From the NCBI RefSeq assembly GCF_013249045.1, contig NZ_JABRWP010000005.1:1-64000 (forward strand): a DNA stretch of 64,000 nucleotides. The letters run 5' to 3'. A program made the position numbers and the translations under genes. The notes beneath the pieces are model-generated. The model was not told the origin of the DNA. It worked only from the letters and a program-made list of their open reading frames with translations, and made no database searches. Within the stretch, counting starts at the first letter, position 1. Every line of letters starts with the position of its first letter. This DNA comes from Winogradskyella eckloniae. Lineage in GTDB: Bacteria; Bacteroidota; Bacteroidia; Flavobacteriales; Flavobacteriaceae. This document shows, one piece after another, positions 53,168-62,908 of the stretch.

Positions 53168-55633
53168 TTGAAACGCTTACACTTTATTATTTTTATTAGC
53201 CTACTATTTAGTACGCTTTGTTTTGCTCAATCTTCAATAATACGAGGTGTTATTTTAAATGAAGGTAATGTACCCATTGAAAACGTGAATATTAAAGCAA
53301 GTACTGGTGAAGGCACAGCGACCAATAGCAATGGGTTCTATGAATTAAAAATTCCTTCTGGTTCGGAAATCACAGTTGTATTTACCCATGTTTCTCATAA
53401 AAAAATTGAACAAAAATTTAATTTAAAAAATGGACAAGAATTAGAATACAACCCAGTAATGCTCGTAGAATATGAACAAATTACTACTGTTGTTATTAAT
53501 AGTAATACCAGACTAACTACAGAAGGTGTTGTATCTATTGACCCAACAACGTTAAGAACCATTAAAGGTGCACAACCTGGTGTTGAAAACATACTTAAAA
53601 CGTTACCTGGTGTTAATATTTCTAACGAATTAAGTACGCAATATTCTGTAAGAGGTGGAAACTTTGATGAAAACCTAGTCTATGTAAACGAAATTGAAGT
53701 TTACAGACCATTTTTAATTAGATCTGGTAATCAGGAAGGTTTAAGTTTTGTAAATACAGATTTAGTACAAAATGTGGACTTTTCTGCTGGAGGTTTTCAA
53801 GCTAAATACGGTGACAAACTTTCATCTGTATTGGATATTACATATAGAAATCCTGTAGATTTTGGCATAAGAGCAGATTTAAGTTTATTAGGTGGTAGTC
53901 TTGCCGCAGAAACCGTTTCTAAAGATGGTAAGTTTTCTGGAATCGCTGGTGTACGTTACAGAGATAATAGTTTATTACTAAATAGTTTAGAAACAGAAGG
54001 CAATGTAGAGCCTGTTTTTGCAGATGCTCAGACTTATTTAACCTATAGATTTTCAAGCAAATTCCATTTAAACTTTTTAGGGAATCTATCTCTAAACAAG
54101 TATAACTTTCAACCAGAGAATAGACAAACAAATTTTGGTACTCTTCAAGACCCAGTTGCATTGTTAGTCTTCTATGAAGGTCAAGAAAAAGACCAATACC
54201 AAACAGCTTTTGGTGCGTTTAAAGCTAATTATTTTGTAAATGACGACTTAACTTTAAAATTAATTGCATCTGCTTATCATACCACAGAACAAGAATATTT
54301 TGACATTTTTGCGCAGTATAGATTAGGTCAAGTAAACACCAATATTGGTGATGAGAATTTAGGTGAAGTAGAATTTAGTGAAGGTATTGGTTCTCAATTG
54401 ACACATGCACGTAATGACTTAGATGCTTTTATTGTAAATGCAGAACATAGAGGTGATTATAAAATCGATGACAAAAGTACTATTGAATGGTCTGTAAAAT
54501 ACACTAATGAAGATATTAGAGATCGTTTGGTAGAATATGAGATTATTGATTCTGCTGGTTTTTCCATAAGACCTCCGCGATTTAGCGAACCCAATTATCA
54601 ACCCTATGAGTCTTTTTCTGGTCCATTAACAGCATTTGAAGATATTAGAGCCTTAAATAGAGTTACCATCAACAGATTTCAAGCCTTTGGTCAATACAGT
54701 AAAAAAACAGAATGGAATGGTCATGAAGTTTTTTATAATGCTGGTATACGAACGCATAGTTGGTCAGTTTCGGGTGATAACGTAGAAGGTAAAACGCAAA
54801 CGGTATTTAGTCCAAGAGGACAATTTGCCATAAAACCAAATTGGGAAAAGGATGTGCTTTTTAGAGTCGCAGGTGGTCTCTATCACCAACCTCCATTTTA
54901 CAGAGAATTACGAGATTCTCTAGGCACCATTCAACCTGATGTTAAGGCTCAAAAATCATTTCATGTTGTCTTAGGAAACGAACAAAGTTTTCAGCTGTGG
55001 AAACGTCCTTTTAAATTAGTGGTAGAAGCCTATTACAAAGGAATGACCGATGTTAATCCTTATACTTTAGAAAATGTTAGAATTCGATACAGTGCTAAAA
55101 ATAATGCAGAAGCCTATGCGTATGGATTAGATTTAAGACTTAATGGTGAGTTTGTTCCTGGTACAGAATCGTGGTTTAGTTTTGGCTATTTAAAGACAGA
55201 AGAAAATATTGATAATCGTGGCTATATTGCTAGACCTACAGATCAACGTTTAAAATTTGGTGTGTTATTTCAGGATTATGTACCCAATATGCCAGACTTA
55301 AAAATGTATCTTAATTTAGTTTATAACACTGGAGTTCCTGGAGGTTCTCCAAGTTATGCAGATCCTTACGTGTATCAATTAAGGTTAAGAGATTACAGAC
55401 GTGCCGATTTAGGAATTTCATATCAATTGGTTAATCCAGAAAACACCTATAAGGCTAAATGGAAATCATCCGTAAGAGAACTGTCTATTGGTTTTGAAAT
55501 CTACAATATGTTTAACAACCAAAATTCTATTACCAATACTTGGGTAAGAGATGTTTACAGCAAAGGCCAATATGCCATACCAAATTATTTAACACCTCGT
55601 GTTTTTAACTTAAGACTTTCTGCTAGATTTTAA
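53168..55633 (+). CDS. TonB-dependent outer-membrane receptor, TTG start
   Basis: The 821-residue product has a signal peptide (S-T-L-C-F-A-Q-S), an N-terminal carboxypeptidase-regulatory-like domain (about 25-105), a plug domain (N-I-L-K-T-L-P-G-V-N, Y-S-V-R-G-G-N-F-D-E-N) and a beta-barrel ending L-R-L-S-A-R-F. It starts with TTG at 53168, placing the signal peptide exactly at the N-terminus. No SusD partner is adjacent, so the substrate is unknown. It is probably co-transcribed with the M23 gene. Confidence 0.9.
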   Translation: MKRLHFIIFISLLFSTLCFAQSSIIRGVILNEGNVPIENVNIKASTGEGTATNSNGFYELKIPSGSEITVVFTHVSHKKIEQKFNLKNGQELEYNPVMLVEYEQITTVVINSNTRLTTEGVVSIDPTTLRTIKGAQPGVENILKTLPGVNISNELSTQYSVRGGNFDENLVYVNEIEVYRPFLIRSGNQEGLSFVNTDLVQNVDFSAGGFQAKYGDKLSSVLDITYRNPVDFGIRADLSLLGGSLAAETVSKDGKFSGIAGVRYRDNSLLLNSLETEGNVEPVFADAQTYLTYRFSSKFHLNFLGNLSLNKYNFQPENRQTNFGTLQDPVALLVFYEGQEKDQYQTAFGAFKANYFVNDDLTLKLIASAYHTTEQEYFDIFAQYRLGQVNTNIGDENLGEVEFSEGIGSQLTHARNDLDAFIVNAEHRGDYKIDDKSTIEWSVKYTNEDIRDRLVEYEIIDSAGFSIRPPRFSEPNYQPYESFSGPLTAFEDIRALNRVTINRFQAFGQYSKKTEWNGHEVFYNAGIRTHSWSVSGDNVEGKTQTVFSPRGQFAIKPNWEKDVLFRVAGGLYHQPPFYRELRDSLGTIQPDVKAQKSFHVVLGNEQSFQLWKRPFKLVVEAYYKGMTDVNPYTLENVRIRYSAKNNAEAYAYGLDLRLNGEFVPGTESWFSFGYLKTEENIDNRGYIARPTDQRLKFGVLFQDYVPNMPDLKMYLNLVYNTGVPGGSPSYADPYVYQLRLRDYRRADLGISYQLVNPENTYKAKWKSSVRELSIGFEIYNMFNNQNSITNTWVRDVYSKGQYAIPNYLTPRVFNLRLSARF

Positions 55634-55791
55634 TTATTTTTCAAAAAACAGATCAATTTATCTCAAAAATCAGAGGAAATACCAATATCAACGACAAGTG
55701 ATGCTTCAATAAATTATAAATTAAGTAATTTTGTAATTATCTAACTCACTTTAGATTACCCTACTAAGCTTTAGTGCAAAAATTTAAGAAT

Positions 55792-57594
55792 ATGAAACTT
55801 TCATTCTTTGCATGTGCATTATTTTGTTTTTCACTTTCATTCGCACAACTAAGTGTCCGCAACGACGCCTATCTGTTTGTATCTGATCAGGTCTTATACG
55901 TTAATGATGATGTGAATTTACAAGAAGCGGATTCAAAAATTTATTTACGAAACGAGTCTCAACTTATTCAAGGCTCAGGAACTACAGGAAATTCTGGTGT
56001 AGGAGAAATAAGTGTTTACCAAACGGGTAACGTGAATCAATGGAGTTATAATTATTGGTGTTCACCAGTAGGAAACAATTCCGCTAGCTATGGCAATGAA
56101 GATGCGCGTGTCAATTTAATTGATGATGCAACAGGCTTAATAACTTCAACAGATGCTTTATTTACATCTAACCATAATGGTAGCTCTAGCCCATTAACAA
56201 TTTCTAACCGCTGGTTATGGACCTATCAACTATCTAATCAATATATAGATTGGGTATATGCTGGTGCTACAGGAAATATTGCGCCAGGCTTAGGTTTTAC
56301 AATGAAAGGTAATGGCACAGGATTAACTGGTAGTCAACGCTATGATTTTAGAGGTAAACCCAATAACGGTACCATTGGAAATAGTGTAGCAAACGGATTG
56401 CATACTTTAATTGGAAATCCTTACCCAAGTGCTTTAGATGCTTCACTTTTTATTCATGACTCAAGTGTACAAGCAAACACTACTGGAACATTACTTTTTT
56501 GGGAACAAGATGGTACTGTTGCCTCGCACACGCTACAGGATTATATTGGTGGCTACTATACATTTACAATCAATTCTGCAGGTACTTTAATTACAGATGC
56601 ACCTGCACCATTTTCAACCTATGATGAACAAGACAACTCATTTCCGCTAGCGATTCCTGCGAATGGAATGAAATATTCTAGACGTTATATCCCAATTGGA
56701 CAAGGATTTATGATAGAAGGTACAACTGGTACAACGGCTGCACCTTCAATAATATATACAAGAAACGCGCATCGTGCTTTTGCAAAAGAGAGCGATGGTG
56801 AAAGTATTTTCTTTAGAGGAACCAATAATGAAGAAGAAAATCTGAATACCACTACAACGCAAATTCAATTTCAAGAAAATGGGTTACCAATTGTACCAGA
56901 TGATTTTAAACGATTTAGAATTAATGTAGATTTTAACGTAAATGGATCTTTTTATACAAGACCGTTAATTTTAAACTTTCATGATTCTGCGACAGCAGGA
57001 TTTGATTACGGCTTAGAATTAGTTAGGAATGCAAGTTTAGTTAATGATGCCTACTTTTATTCAGAAAACACTATATATTCTGGACAAGCTTTTCCTTTTG
57101 AAACAACCTTAGCCATTCCTGTAACAGTAGATATTGAACAGCAACAAGCATTGCGAATTAGAATTTTTGATATTCAGAATTTTGAAGCTTCGCAAGGTAT
57201 TTATTTACATGACGTGGTAAATGATTCTTATATCAATTTAAGAGATCAAGATTACGAATTAAATATAGAACAAGGGAGTTATACAAATCGTTTTGAAATT
57301 GTATTTACTACGGAAAGTACGTTACATGTAGACGACATAGCTGCTTCCACGTTAAGTATAGTTCAAAACAATAACAATAGGCAATTAACGGTATTTAATC
57401 CTAATAGTATAGCCATTAAAACCATAGAGTTGTTTGATGTTTCTGGTAAACGCATTTATGATCTACCAATACAAACTATTTCTGATCATTATAATGTAGC
57501 TACGGCTTCAATAAGTGATGGTGTGTATGTTGTAAAAGTGTCTACTGCTGCCAATACCACCTTAAAATCGCAGAAAATAATCGTTAAGAACTAG
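55792..57594 (+). CDS. T9SS type A sorting-domain surface protein
   Basis: From the ATG at 55792 the product has 600 residues with a signal peptide (S-F-F-A-C-A-L-F-C-F-S-L-S-F-A-Q). A ~500-residue region with many aromatic and Asn/Ser-rich strands is typical of flavobacterial secreted proteins but not recognised. The C-terminal sorting domain ends L-K-S-Q-K-I-I-V-K-N, with the S-G-K-R-I-Y core. A GTG at 55774 is less likely. Its last 11 bases overlap the converging cysteine desulfurase gene. Confidence 0.8.
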   Translation: MKLSFFACALFCFSLSFAQLSVRNDAYLFVSDQVLYVNDDVNLQEADSKIYLRNESQLIQGSGTTGNSGVGEISVYQTGNVNQWSYNYWCSPVGNNSASYGNEDARVNLIDDATGLITSTDALFTSNHNGSSSPLTISNRWLWTYQLSNQYIDWVYAGATGNIAPGLGFTMKGNGTGLTGSQRYDFRGKPNNGTIGNSVANGLHTLIGNPYPSALDASLFIHDSSVQANTTGTLLFWEQDGTVASHTLQDYIGGYYTFTINSAGTLITDAPAPFSTYDEQDNSFPLAIPANGMKYSRRYIPIGQGFMIEGTTGTTAAPSIIYTRNAHRAFAKESDGESIFFRGTNNEEENLNTTTTQIQFQENGLPIVPDDFKRFRINVDFNVNGSFYTRPLILNFHDSATAGFDYGLELVRNASLVNDAYFYSENTIYSGQAFPFETTLAIPVTVDIEQQQALRIRIFDIQNFEASQGIYLHDVVNDSYINLRDQDYELNIEQGSYTNRFEIVFTTESTLHVDDIAASTLSIVQNNNNRQLTVFNPNSIAIKTIELFDVSGKRIYDLPIQTISDHYNVATASISDGVYVVKVSTAANTTLKSQKIIVKN

Positions 57595-58729
57595 CAAACT
57601 CTTTTAATATAGCAATAACATAATCTATTTCTTCCTTTGTATTATAAATACTAAATGAAAATCGAATAGAAGGTTGTTTTAATTGGTCTGTATGCAGTAT
57701 TTCGGTTAAAACATGAGATTGTTGGTTGCTTCCACTTTGGCATGCACTGCCTTTAGAACAGGCAATACCTTTTAAATCGAGTTGAAATTGCAACATGGCT
57801 GCTTTCTCGGCGGCAATTGGTAAACACACGTTCACTAATGTATAGGTACTCATCGTTTCATTGTCACAACCACCATTAAAATGCACTGCACTTAGGTTAG
57901 ATTTTAATTGATTTATAAAGTAAGACTTTAAATCTGAAACATATGTTTTATCCGATTCAAGATTTGTATAGGCTATTTTTAGTGCCTCATCCATACCAAC
58001 AATGTTGTGTATAGATTCTGTACCTGCTCTAAATCCTCGCTCCTGCTCGCCTCCAAAAATTAATGGTTTTAGACCTGATTCTTTTCTCACAAAACAAAAC
58101 CCAACACCTTTAGGCCCATGAAACTTATGAGCACTTGCTGCTAAAAAATCTATTGCAATCTCACTTAAATCTATTTTATAATGACCTACGGACTGCACAG
58201 TGTCTGAATGAAATAAGGCATTATTTGCCTTACATAAATCCGCAACTTTTTTAATATCTAAAATATTGCCTATTTCGTTATTAACATGCATTAAACTAAC
58301 AATAGCTTTGTTACTTGTTTGTAGTAAATGCTCTAAATGTGCATAATCAATATAGCCACAACGATCAACATTAACATAAGATAATTTAATATTGTATTCT
58401 TTAACTAACTGCTCTGCAGTATGCAAAACGGCATGATGCTCAATTTTAGAAGTAATTATTTCAGTATATTCTAGATCTCTAATAGCACTGCGCAAAGCCA
58501 AATTATCTGCTTCAGTACCACCAGAAGTAAATACGATCTCTGATGCAGAAACCTTAAAGTAGGCTGCGATATTTTTTCTACACTGCTCCAATAAAGCTTT
58601 AGATGAACGTCCAAAACTGTGCGTTGAAGACGCATTGCCATAGTTTTCTTGCAATACTGTAGTCATACGATCTATAACTTCTTTACGAATTACTGTCGTT
58701 GCTGCATTATCTAAATAAACGTGTTTCAT
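57584..58729 (-). CDS. Cysteine desulfurase (NifS/IscS family)
   Basis: The PLP enzyme releases sulfur from cysteine for iron-sulfur clusters and other thiocofactors. From the ATG at 58729 the product has 381 residues. The PLP lysine is Lys202 in S-A-H-K-F-H-G-P-K-G, and the active-site Cys330 lies in G-S-A-C-Q-S-G-S. The N-terminal Y-L-D-N-A-A-T-T motif is present. No iscU or suf genes are adjacent, so the partner is unknown. An earlier ATG at 58747 would add six residues. Confidence 0.92.
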   Translation of the reverse strand: MKHVYLDNAATTVIRKEVIDRMTTVLQENYGNASSTHSFGRSSKALLEQCRKNIAAYFKVSASEIVFTSGGTEADNLALRSAIRDLEYTEIITSKIEHHAVLHTAEQLVKEYNIKLSYVNVDRCGYIDYAHLEHLLQTSNKAIVSLMHVNNEIGNILDIKKVADLCKANNALFHSDTVQSVGHYKIDLSEIAIDFLAASAHKFHGPKGVGFCFVRKESGLKPLIFGGEQERGFRAGTESIHNIVGMDEALKIAYTNLESDKTYVSDLKSYFINQLKSNLSAVHFNGGCDNETMSTYTLVNVCLPIAAEKAAMLQFQLDLKGIACSKGSACQSGSNQQSHVLTEILHTDQLKQPSIRFSFSIYNTKEEIDYVIAILKEFASS

Positions 58730-58815
58730 AAGGCAAAAATATTGCAAATAAAATTATTTAGATAATGGAGCGTTATAATTTTACAAATCCTTTATTTTTG
58801 TTTAAAATTGTTTCT

Positions 58816-59742
58816 ATGATACGTCGTATATTACTACTAATTTGTTTTGCTTTTATTGTCGCCTGTGATGACGGTGATATCCTTACCATAGATCTTGAAT
58901 TTGATGGAGAATTAGCTCGATGCGATAATAATATAAACTCATATTTATTATATGATACACGGACGAGTCCTAATGAAGCATTAATGCTTATTATTGATAG
59001 AGATGATGAAAACGAATTGTTATTTACCGAAGCCACCACATCAACCCTTACTATTGATGAAAACAATACAAGATTTATTTTAAGATCTTATAATAGATCT
59101 ATAGAAAGCGACGAATTGTGTGATGAAATACCTCCTGGAGATTTAAATATTGTTGAGGATTATGAAGCCGATAGTGGTACCGTTAATATTACGTCTACCA
59201 TTATAGATGATGACAACGATGGTATACCAAGTGAAGACGAGTATGGACCTGGTGGTATTGATGATCCGCAAGATTCCGATGGTGACGGCTTACCAGATTA
59301 CAAAGACGATGACGATGATAATGATAATGTAAGAACGGCGTTAGAAATTGATGTAGCGAATGCTGATGGTGATGACGATCCGCTAACCAATGGGCTAGAT
59401 ACTGATGAAGATGGTACATTAGATTATTTAGACGACGACGATGATGATGACGGTGTTCTCACTCGTTTAGAGGATGCCTCTATTGGTCAAAACCCAAGAG
59501 CTCAAGAAAACATAGTTGCGGATGCTGAAGATATCGATACTTATCGCTATTTATACAACCATACAAGCGCTAATGATCCGTATGAGGATTCTGGTTTTAT
59601 TTTAAGCACTTATACCAGATCCGTAACAACAAGTTTTATCATAGAAAATGCAGGATTTGACATTATCAATTCTACATATATAGATTACGGTGACTTTGAG
59701 ATATCGTATACAGTAACTTATGTTCCGGAAACTACAGATTAA
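58816..59742 (+). CDS. Acidic lipoprotein with calcium-binding-type Asp repeats
   Basis: From the ATG at 58816 the product has 308 residues with a lipoprotein leader (I-C-F-A-F-I-V-A-C-D-D). A central acidic region (about 140-220) has thrombospondin-type-3-like repeats such as D-S-D-G-D-G-L-P-D-Y and runs of five to seven Asp, typical of calcium-binding linkers. The flanking parts are unrecognised. The first 17 codons of a longer reading frame (ATG 58765) are rejected, because they would precede the leader. It is divergent from the desulfurase gene. Confidence 0.8.
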   Translation: MIRRILLLICFAFIVACDDGDILTIDLEFDGELARCDNNINSYLLYDTRTSPNEALMLIIDRDDENELLFTEATTSTLTIDENNTRFILRSYNRSIESDELCDEIPPGDLNIVEDYEADSGTVNITSTIIDDDNDGIPSEDEYGPGGIDDPQDSDGDGLPDYKDDDDDNDNVRTALEIDVANADGDDDPLTNGLDTDEDGTLDYLDDDDDDDGVLTRLEDASIGQNPRAQENIVADAEDIDTYRYLYNHTSANDPYEDSGFILSTYTRSVTTSFIIENAGFDIINSTYIDYGDFEISYTVTYVPETTD

Positions 59743-60296
59743 GGCGCAATATTCTGAAAAATTCTTACCTCAGTGGCACCTAATCCGTAAGTTTTATAAT
59801 CTGCATCATAAAATTTAACATTATTGTACCTACCAAATAGCGTCTCTAATTCTTGGCGTAAAACCCCTTCTCCTACTCCATGTATAAATACAATTTTAGG
59901 AATTCGTTTTTTTATGGCAAACTCTAATTGCCTACGTGCTGTATCTAATTGTAGGTTAAGCATATCATATTTAGACATGCCTTTAGATGATTTTGTTAAA
60001 TGATGAATATGTAAGTCTACTTCAAACTTTGGTGCATGTCGTTCCTTTGGCTTTACCGCAGGTGTGGCTGTACGTTTTTTTACTTCTTTTTCTTTTTTTA
60101 CTGCATCAAAATCTGTGTTATAAATAGCATGTTCTAGGGTCGTACCAGACCCTAAAAGCATCAGTTCTTGTTTTTCAAATTGAAAATCAAAACCATCTAT
60201 ATCTTCTACTGTGACCGTATTTTCAGAAATCTTTGTTATCGTACCTGAGATATCATCATCTATAGTTTCTACCTTATCACCTATTTTAAATTTCAT
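59739..60296 (-). CDS. DUF2027/Smr-domain protein
   Basis: The 185-residue product has an N-terminal KOW/SH3-like part (K-F-K-I-G-D-K-V-E-T-I-D-D, about 1-50) and a C-terminal Smr domain (about 95-180) with V-D-L-H-I-H and I-H-G-V-G-E-G-V-L-R. Smr domains bind and can nick nucleic acid. In this stand-alone form the function is unproven. It overlaps the upstream small membrane protein gene by 11 bases. Confidence 0.85.
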   Translation of the reverse strand: MKFKIGDKVETIDDDISGTITKISENTVTVEDIDGFDFQFEKQELMLLGSGTTLEHAIYNTDFDAVKKEKEVKKRTATPAVKPKERHAPKFEVDLHIHHLTKSSKGMSKYDMLNLQLDTARRQLEFAIKKRIPKIVFIHGVGEGVLRQELETLFGRYNNVKFYDADYKTYGLGATEVRIFQNIAP

Positions 60297-60501
60297 CTTC
60301 TTTTTCAGTTTTTATAAAAGACTCTTCTGGTTTATCATGCTTACTCGGGATATTTCGCGATGTTCTATAAATTCCAAACATCAATAAAGCAATACCACCA
60401 ATTAAAACATAAGTGTTTTGTTTTTGTTCTGCTTGTGCAAAAAAAGCCACTAAGCCACCAACTACAATACAAACTAAATTAATGGTTCTGGATATATTCA
60501 T
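60286..60501 (-). CDS. Two-span small membrane protein
   Basis: The 71-residue product has two predicted membrane helices (about 7-22 and 28-45), a basic loop R-T-S-R-N and a charged C-terminus. No family is recognised. It overlaps the Smr gene by 11 bases, suggesting co-translation. Confidence 0.7.
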   Translation of the reverse strand: MNISRTINLVCIVVGGLVAFFAQAEQKQNTYVLIGGIALLMFGIYRTSRNIPSKHDKPEESFIKTEKEDEI

Positions 60502-60588
60502 AATTCATGTATTAAAACACAAAAGTACGCTTTAGAAAAATAATAAATTCAATAGTCATAGTATTTAGTAAAATCTTAATTTAGCGTT

Positions 60589-60894
60589 ATGCTTACCACA
60601 ATTAAAGGATTAGAAGATTTTATGTTACCTTGTCTAAATAAAAAGATATTTGGATATGAATGTATGGGTTGTGGTCTACAACGCTCAATAGCCTTAATTT
60701 TTAAAGGTGAATTTGTAGATGCTTTTTTTATGTATCCTGCGATTTATACTTTGATTGGTTTTTTTGTGTTTTTAATAATTAACAGTTTTAAAAATTTTAA
60801 AAACAGCAATAAAATTATCTTTATATTAGCAATCTCTAACGTTATAATAATCGTTGTAAACTATCTAATCAAAATATATTTAAAACAAATTTAA
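60589..60894 (+). CDS. DUF2752 membrane protein
   Basis: The 101-residue product has the DUF2752 motif C-M-G-C-G-L-Q-R-S at about 22-30 (family C-P-x-C-G-x-T-R) and two C-terminal membrane spans. The function is unknown. It precedes the CCC-motif protein by two bases and is likely co-transcribed with it. Confidence 0.85.
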   Translation: MLTTIKGLEDFMLPCLNKKIFGYECMGCGLQRSIALIFKGEFVDAFFMYPAIYTLIGFFVFLIINSFKNFKNSNKIIFILAISNVIIIVVNYLIKIYLKQI

Positions 60895-60896
60895 CC

Positions 60897-61241
60897 ATGG
60901 AACAACAAAAATTAAATACTGCAGCTGTATACGTTTTATCTATTATTGGATTATTATGTTGCTGTTTTGGCGGACTCGGTATTTTTCTTTCAGCGCCTGC
61001 TTTTTTTATGGCAAATAGTGGATTGAAAAAAGCTAGCCTAAGTCCGGATGACTATGAGCCAGCTAGTGTAAAAGCAATGACTACAGCAAAAACTGTTGCT
61101 TTAGTGGTTACTATAATTTGTGGTATTACCTTATTATATAATATCTATGACCTCTCTACAGGTGGATGGGAAGCTAGACAAGAGATCATCAACGAATTTA
61201 TGGAAGGCTACCAACAAGGTCTTGAGGATGCTGGAGAATAA
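60897..61241 (+). CDS. CCC-motif membrane protein
   Basis: The 114-residue product has a hydrophobic first span containing L-L-C-C-C-F-G-G-L-G-I-F, a second span near residues 65-80 and an acidic C-terminal tail (E-F-M-E-G-Y-Q-Q-G-L-E-D). This matches CCC-motif (DUF4190-like) small membrane proteins of Bacteroidota. The function is unknown. Confidence 0.82.
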   Translation: MEQQKLNTAAVYVLSIIGLLCCCFGGLGIFLSAPAFFMANSGLKKASLSPDDYEPASVKAMTTAKTVALVVTIICGITLLYNIYDLSTGGWEARQEIINEFMEGYQQGLEDAGE

Positions 61242-61266
61242 TTGATTCTTAATTATATTAAACTCA

Positions 61267-61303
61267 AAAAAGCGATTTTCATTTAAGAAAATCGCTTTTT
61301 TTT
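61267..61303 (+). terminator. Bidirectional terminator after the CCC-motif gene
   Basis: A 10-bp core stem (AGCGATTTTC with GAAAATCGCT) around a 6-base loop is flanked by A- and T-runs, so it can serve the converging CCC-motif and ornithine aminotransferase genes. Confidence 0.83.
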
Positions 61304-61325
61304 ATCTTTAACTCTAATTAAATTA

Positions 61326-62567
61326 TTATTCAAATTCCTTTAAAGTCTTAATTATAATTGAAATACAATCTAATAATTGTTCTTTAGTCATCACTAAAGG
61401 TGGTGCAAAACGAATAATATTACCATGTGTAGGTTTTGCTAATAAACCATGGTCTCTTAGTTTTAAACAAATATTCCATGCTGTGTCACTGTCTTCTGTG
61501 TCATTAATTAAAATAGCGTTTAATAAACCTTTTCCTCTCACAGCAGAAACAATAGGGCTTGCTTCAATAAATTTAGACAACTCACTTCTAAATAATTGCC
61601 CCAATTCCTCGGCATTATTAGCCAAATCTTCATCCTTAACAACATTTAAAGCGGCTATAGCAACTGCTGCAGCTATTGGGTTTCCGCCAAATGTACTGCC
61701 ATGATTTCCAGGTTTAATAACATTCATGATAGGATCATTGGCTAAAACAGCCGATACAGGATAAGCGCCTCCTGATAACGCTTTTCCCAGAATAAGAATA
61801 TCTGGTTTTACATTTTCATGATCTACAGCTAGCATTTTACCCGTTCTAGCAATACCTGTTTGTACCTCATCTGCAATAAATAAAACATTATACTTTTCAC
61901 AAATTGCCTTTGCTTTAGACAAATACCCTTCGCTAGGCACATACACACCAGCTTCACCTTGTATTGGTTCTACCAAGAAACCTGCTACATTAGCATTATT
62001 CTGTAAGGTCTGCTCTAACGCATCAAGATTATTGTATTCTATTTTAATAAATCCATTGGTATATGGTCCAAAGTTTTTACGCGCCACTGGATCGTTACTA
62101 AATGAAATAATTGTTGTCGTTCTTCCGTGAAAATTATTTTCGCAAACTACAATTTCGGCTTCATTTTCATCTATTCCTTTAACCTCATAGGCCCATTTTC
62201 TACAGAGTTTTAAAGCTGTTTCTACAGCTTCTGCACCAGTATTCATTGGTAATAGCTTATCGAAATTAAATAATTCTGAAGCAAATTTTTCATACTTACC
62301 AAGCATATCATTATAAAATGCTCGTGATGTTAACGTTAATGTTTGCGCTTGTGCAGTCATTGCAGCCACAATTTTTGGATGACAATGTCCTTGGTTTACT
62401 GCAGAATATGCCGAAAGAAAGTCATAGTATTGTTTTCCTTCTACATCCCAAACATGTACACCTTCTCCTCTACTCAATACTACTGGTAATGGGTGATAAT
62501 TATGTGCACCATACTTGTTTTCTAATTCTATCGCTTCTTGCGATGTTACTTGGTCTAAAACAGCCAT
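61326..62567 (-). CDS. rocD: Ornithine--oxo-acid transaminase
   Basis: The 413-residue class III aminotransferase turns ornithine and 2-oxoglutarate into glutamate semialdehyde and glutamate. [10 protein letters not shown] lies near residue 100, [13 protein letters not shown] is the PLP phosphate region, and the PLP Lys is in I-L-G-K-A-L-S-G-G. The opening [14 protein letters not shown] matches ornithine transaminases over acetylornithine types. It could feed proline or arginine degradation. Confidence 0.93.
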   Translation of the reverse strand: MAVLDQVTSQEAIELENKYGAHNYHPLPVVLSRGEGVHVWDVEGKQYYDFLSAYSAVNQGHCHPKIVAAMTAQAQTLTLTSRAFYNDMLGKYEKFASELFNFDKLLPMNTGAEAVETALKLCRKWAYEVKGIDENEAEIVVCENNFHGRTTTIISFSNDPVARKNFGPYTNGFIKIEYNNLDALEQTLQNNANVAGFLVEPIQGEAGVYVPSEGYLSKAKAICEKYNVLFIADEVQTGIARTGKMLAVDHENVKPDILILGKALSGGAYPVSAVLANDPIMNVIKPGNHGSTFGGNPIAAAVAIAALNVVKDEDLANNAEELGQLFRSELSKFIEASPIVSAVRGKGLLNAILINDTEDSDTAWNICLKLRDHGLLAKPTHGNIIRFAPPLVMTKEQLLDCISIIIKTLKEFE

Positions 62568-62908
62568 TTTAAAAATAATTTAATAAATGAATAAAATATC
62601 CATTCCTTATCTACCTTTATCCTTTCGAGAAGTCGAAAATTCAGCGTGGGAAAGAAATCATCCCTAGAGACTGCAAATTACTAAATAATAGTCTTCAAAA
62701 ATAAATTAGTCCTTATTTTTTAACATCAATTTTTAAGATATATAACTTTTTTTTCAAAAAAAATCAATTCCTATGGAGTAGCTATAATTACACTTGCTAC
62801 CACGATTTTAATAAATGCGATTTAGTAAAAAACAGAGGCATCTATGTGTCTTTTAAAAATATTAAGTGTCTCAAATATAAATCATTAACTATTCAACTTT
62901 AATTATCC
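62568..62908 (+). other. 341-base divergent intergenic region, rocD / MscS-like
   Basis: A TAnnTTTG box on the minus strand (62696-62703, TATTTTTG) could be the rocD -7 element, but the nearest TTG is 23 bases upstream of it, longer than usual. No gene, repeat or RNA is supported. Confidence 0.45.

Noticed and set aside
53168-55633. TonB receptor as SusC of a polysaccharide utilisation locus
   Set aside because: No SusD, no glycoside hydrolases or sensors beside it, and the length (821) is short for SusC.
59201-59419. His-rich frame opposite the Asp repeats
   Set aside because: It is a direct antisense shadow of GAT/GAC codons.
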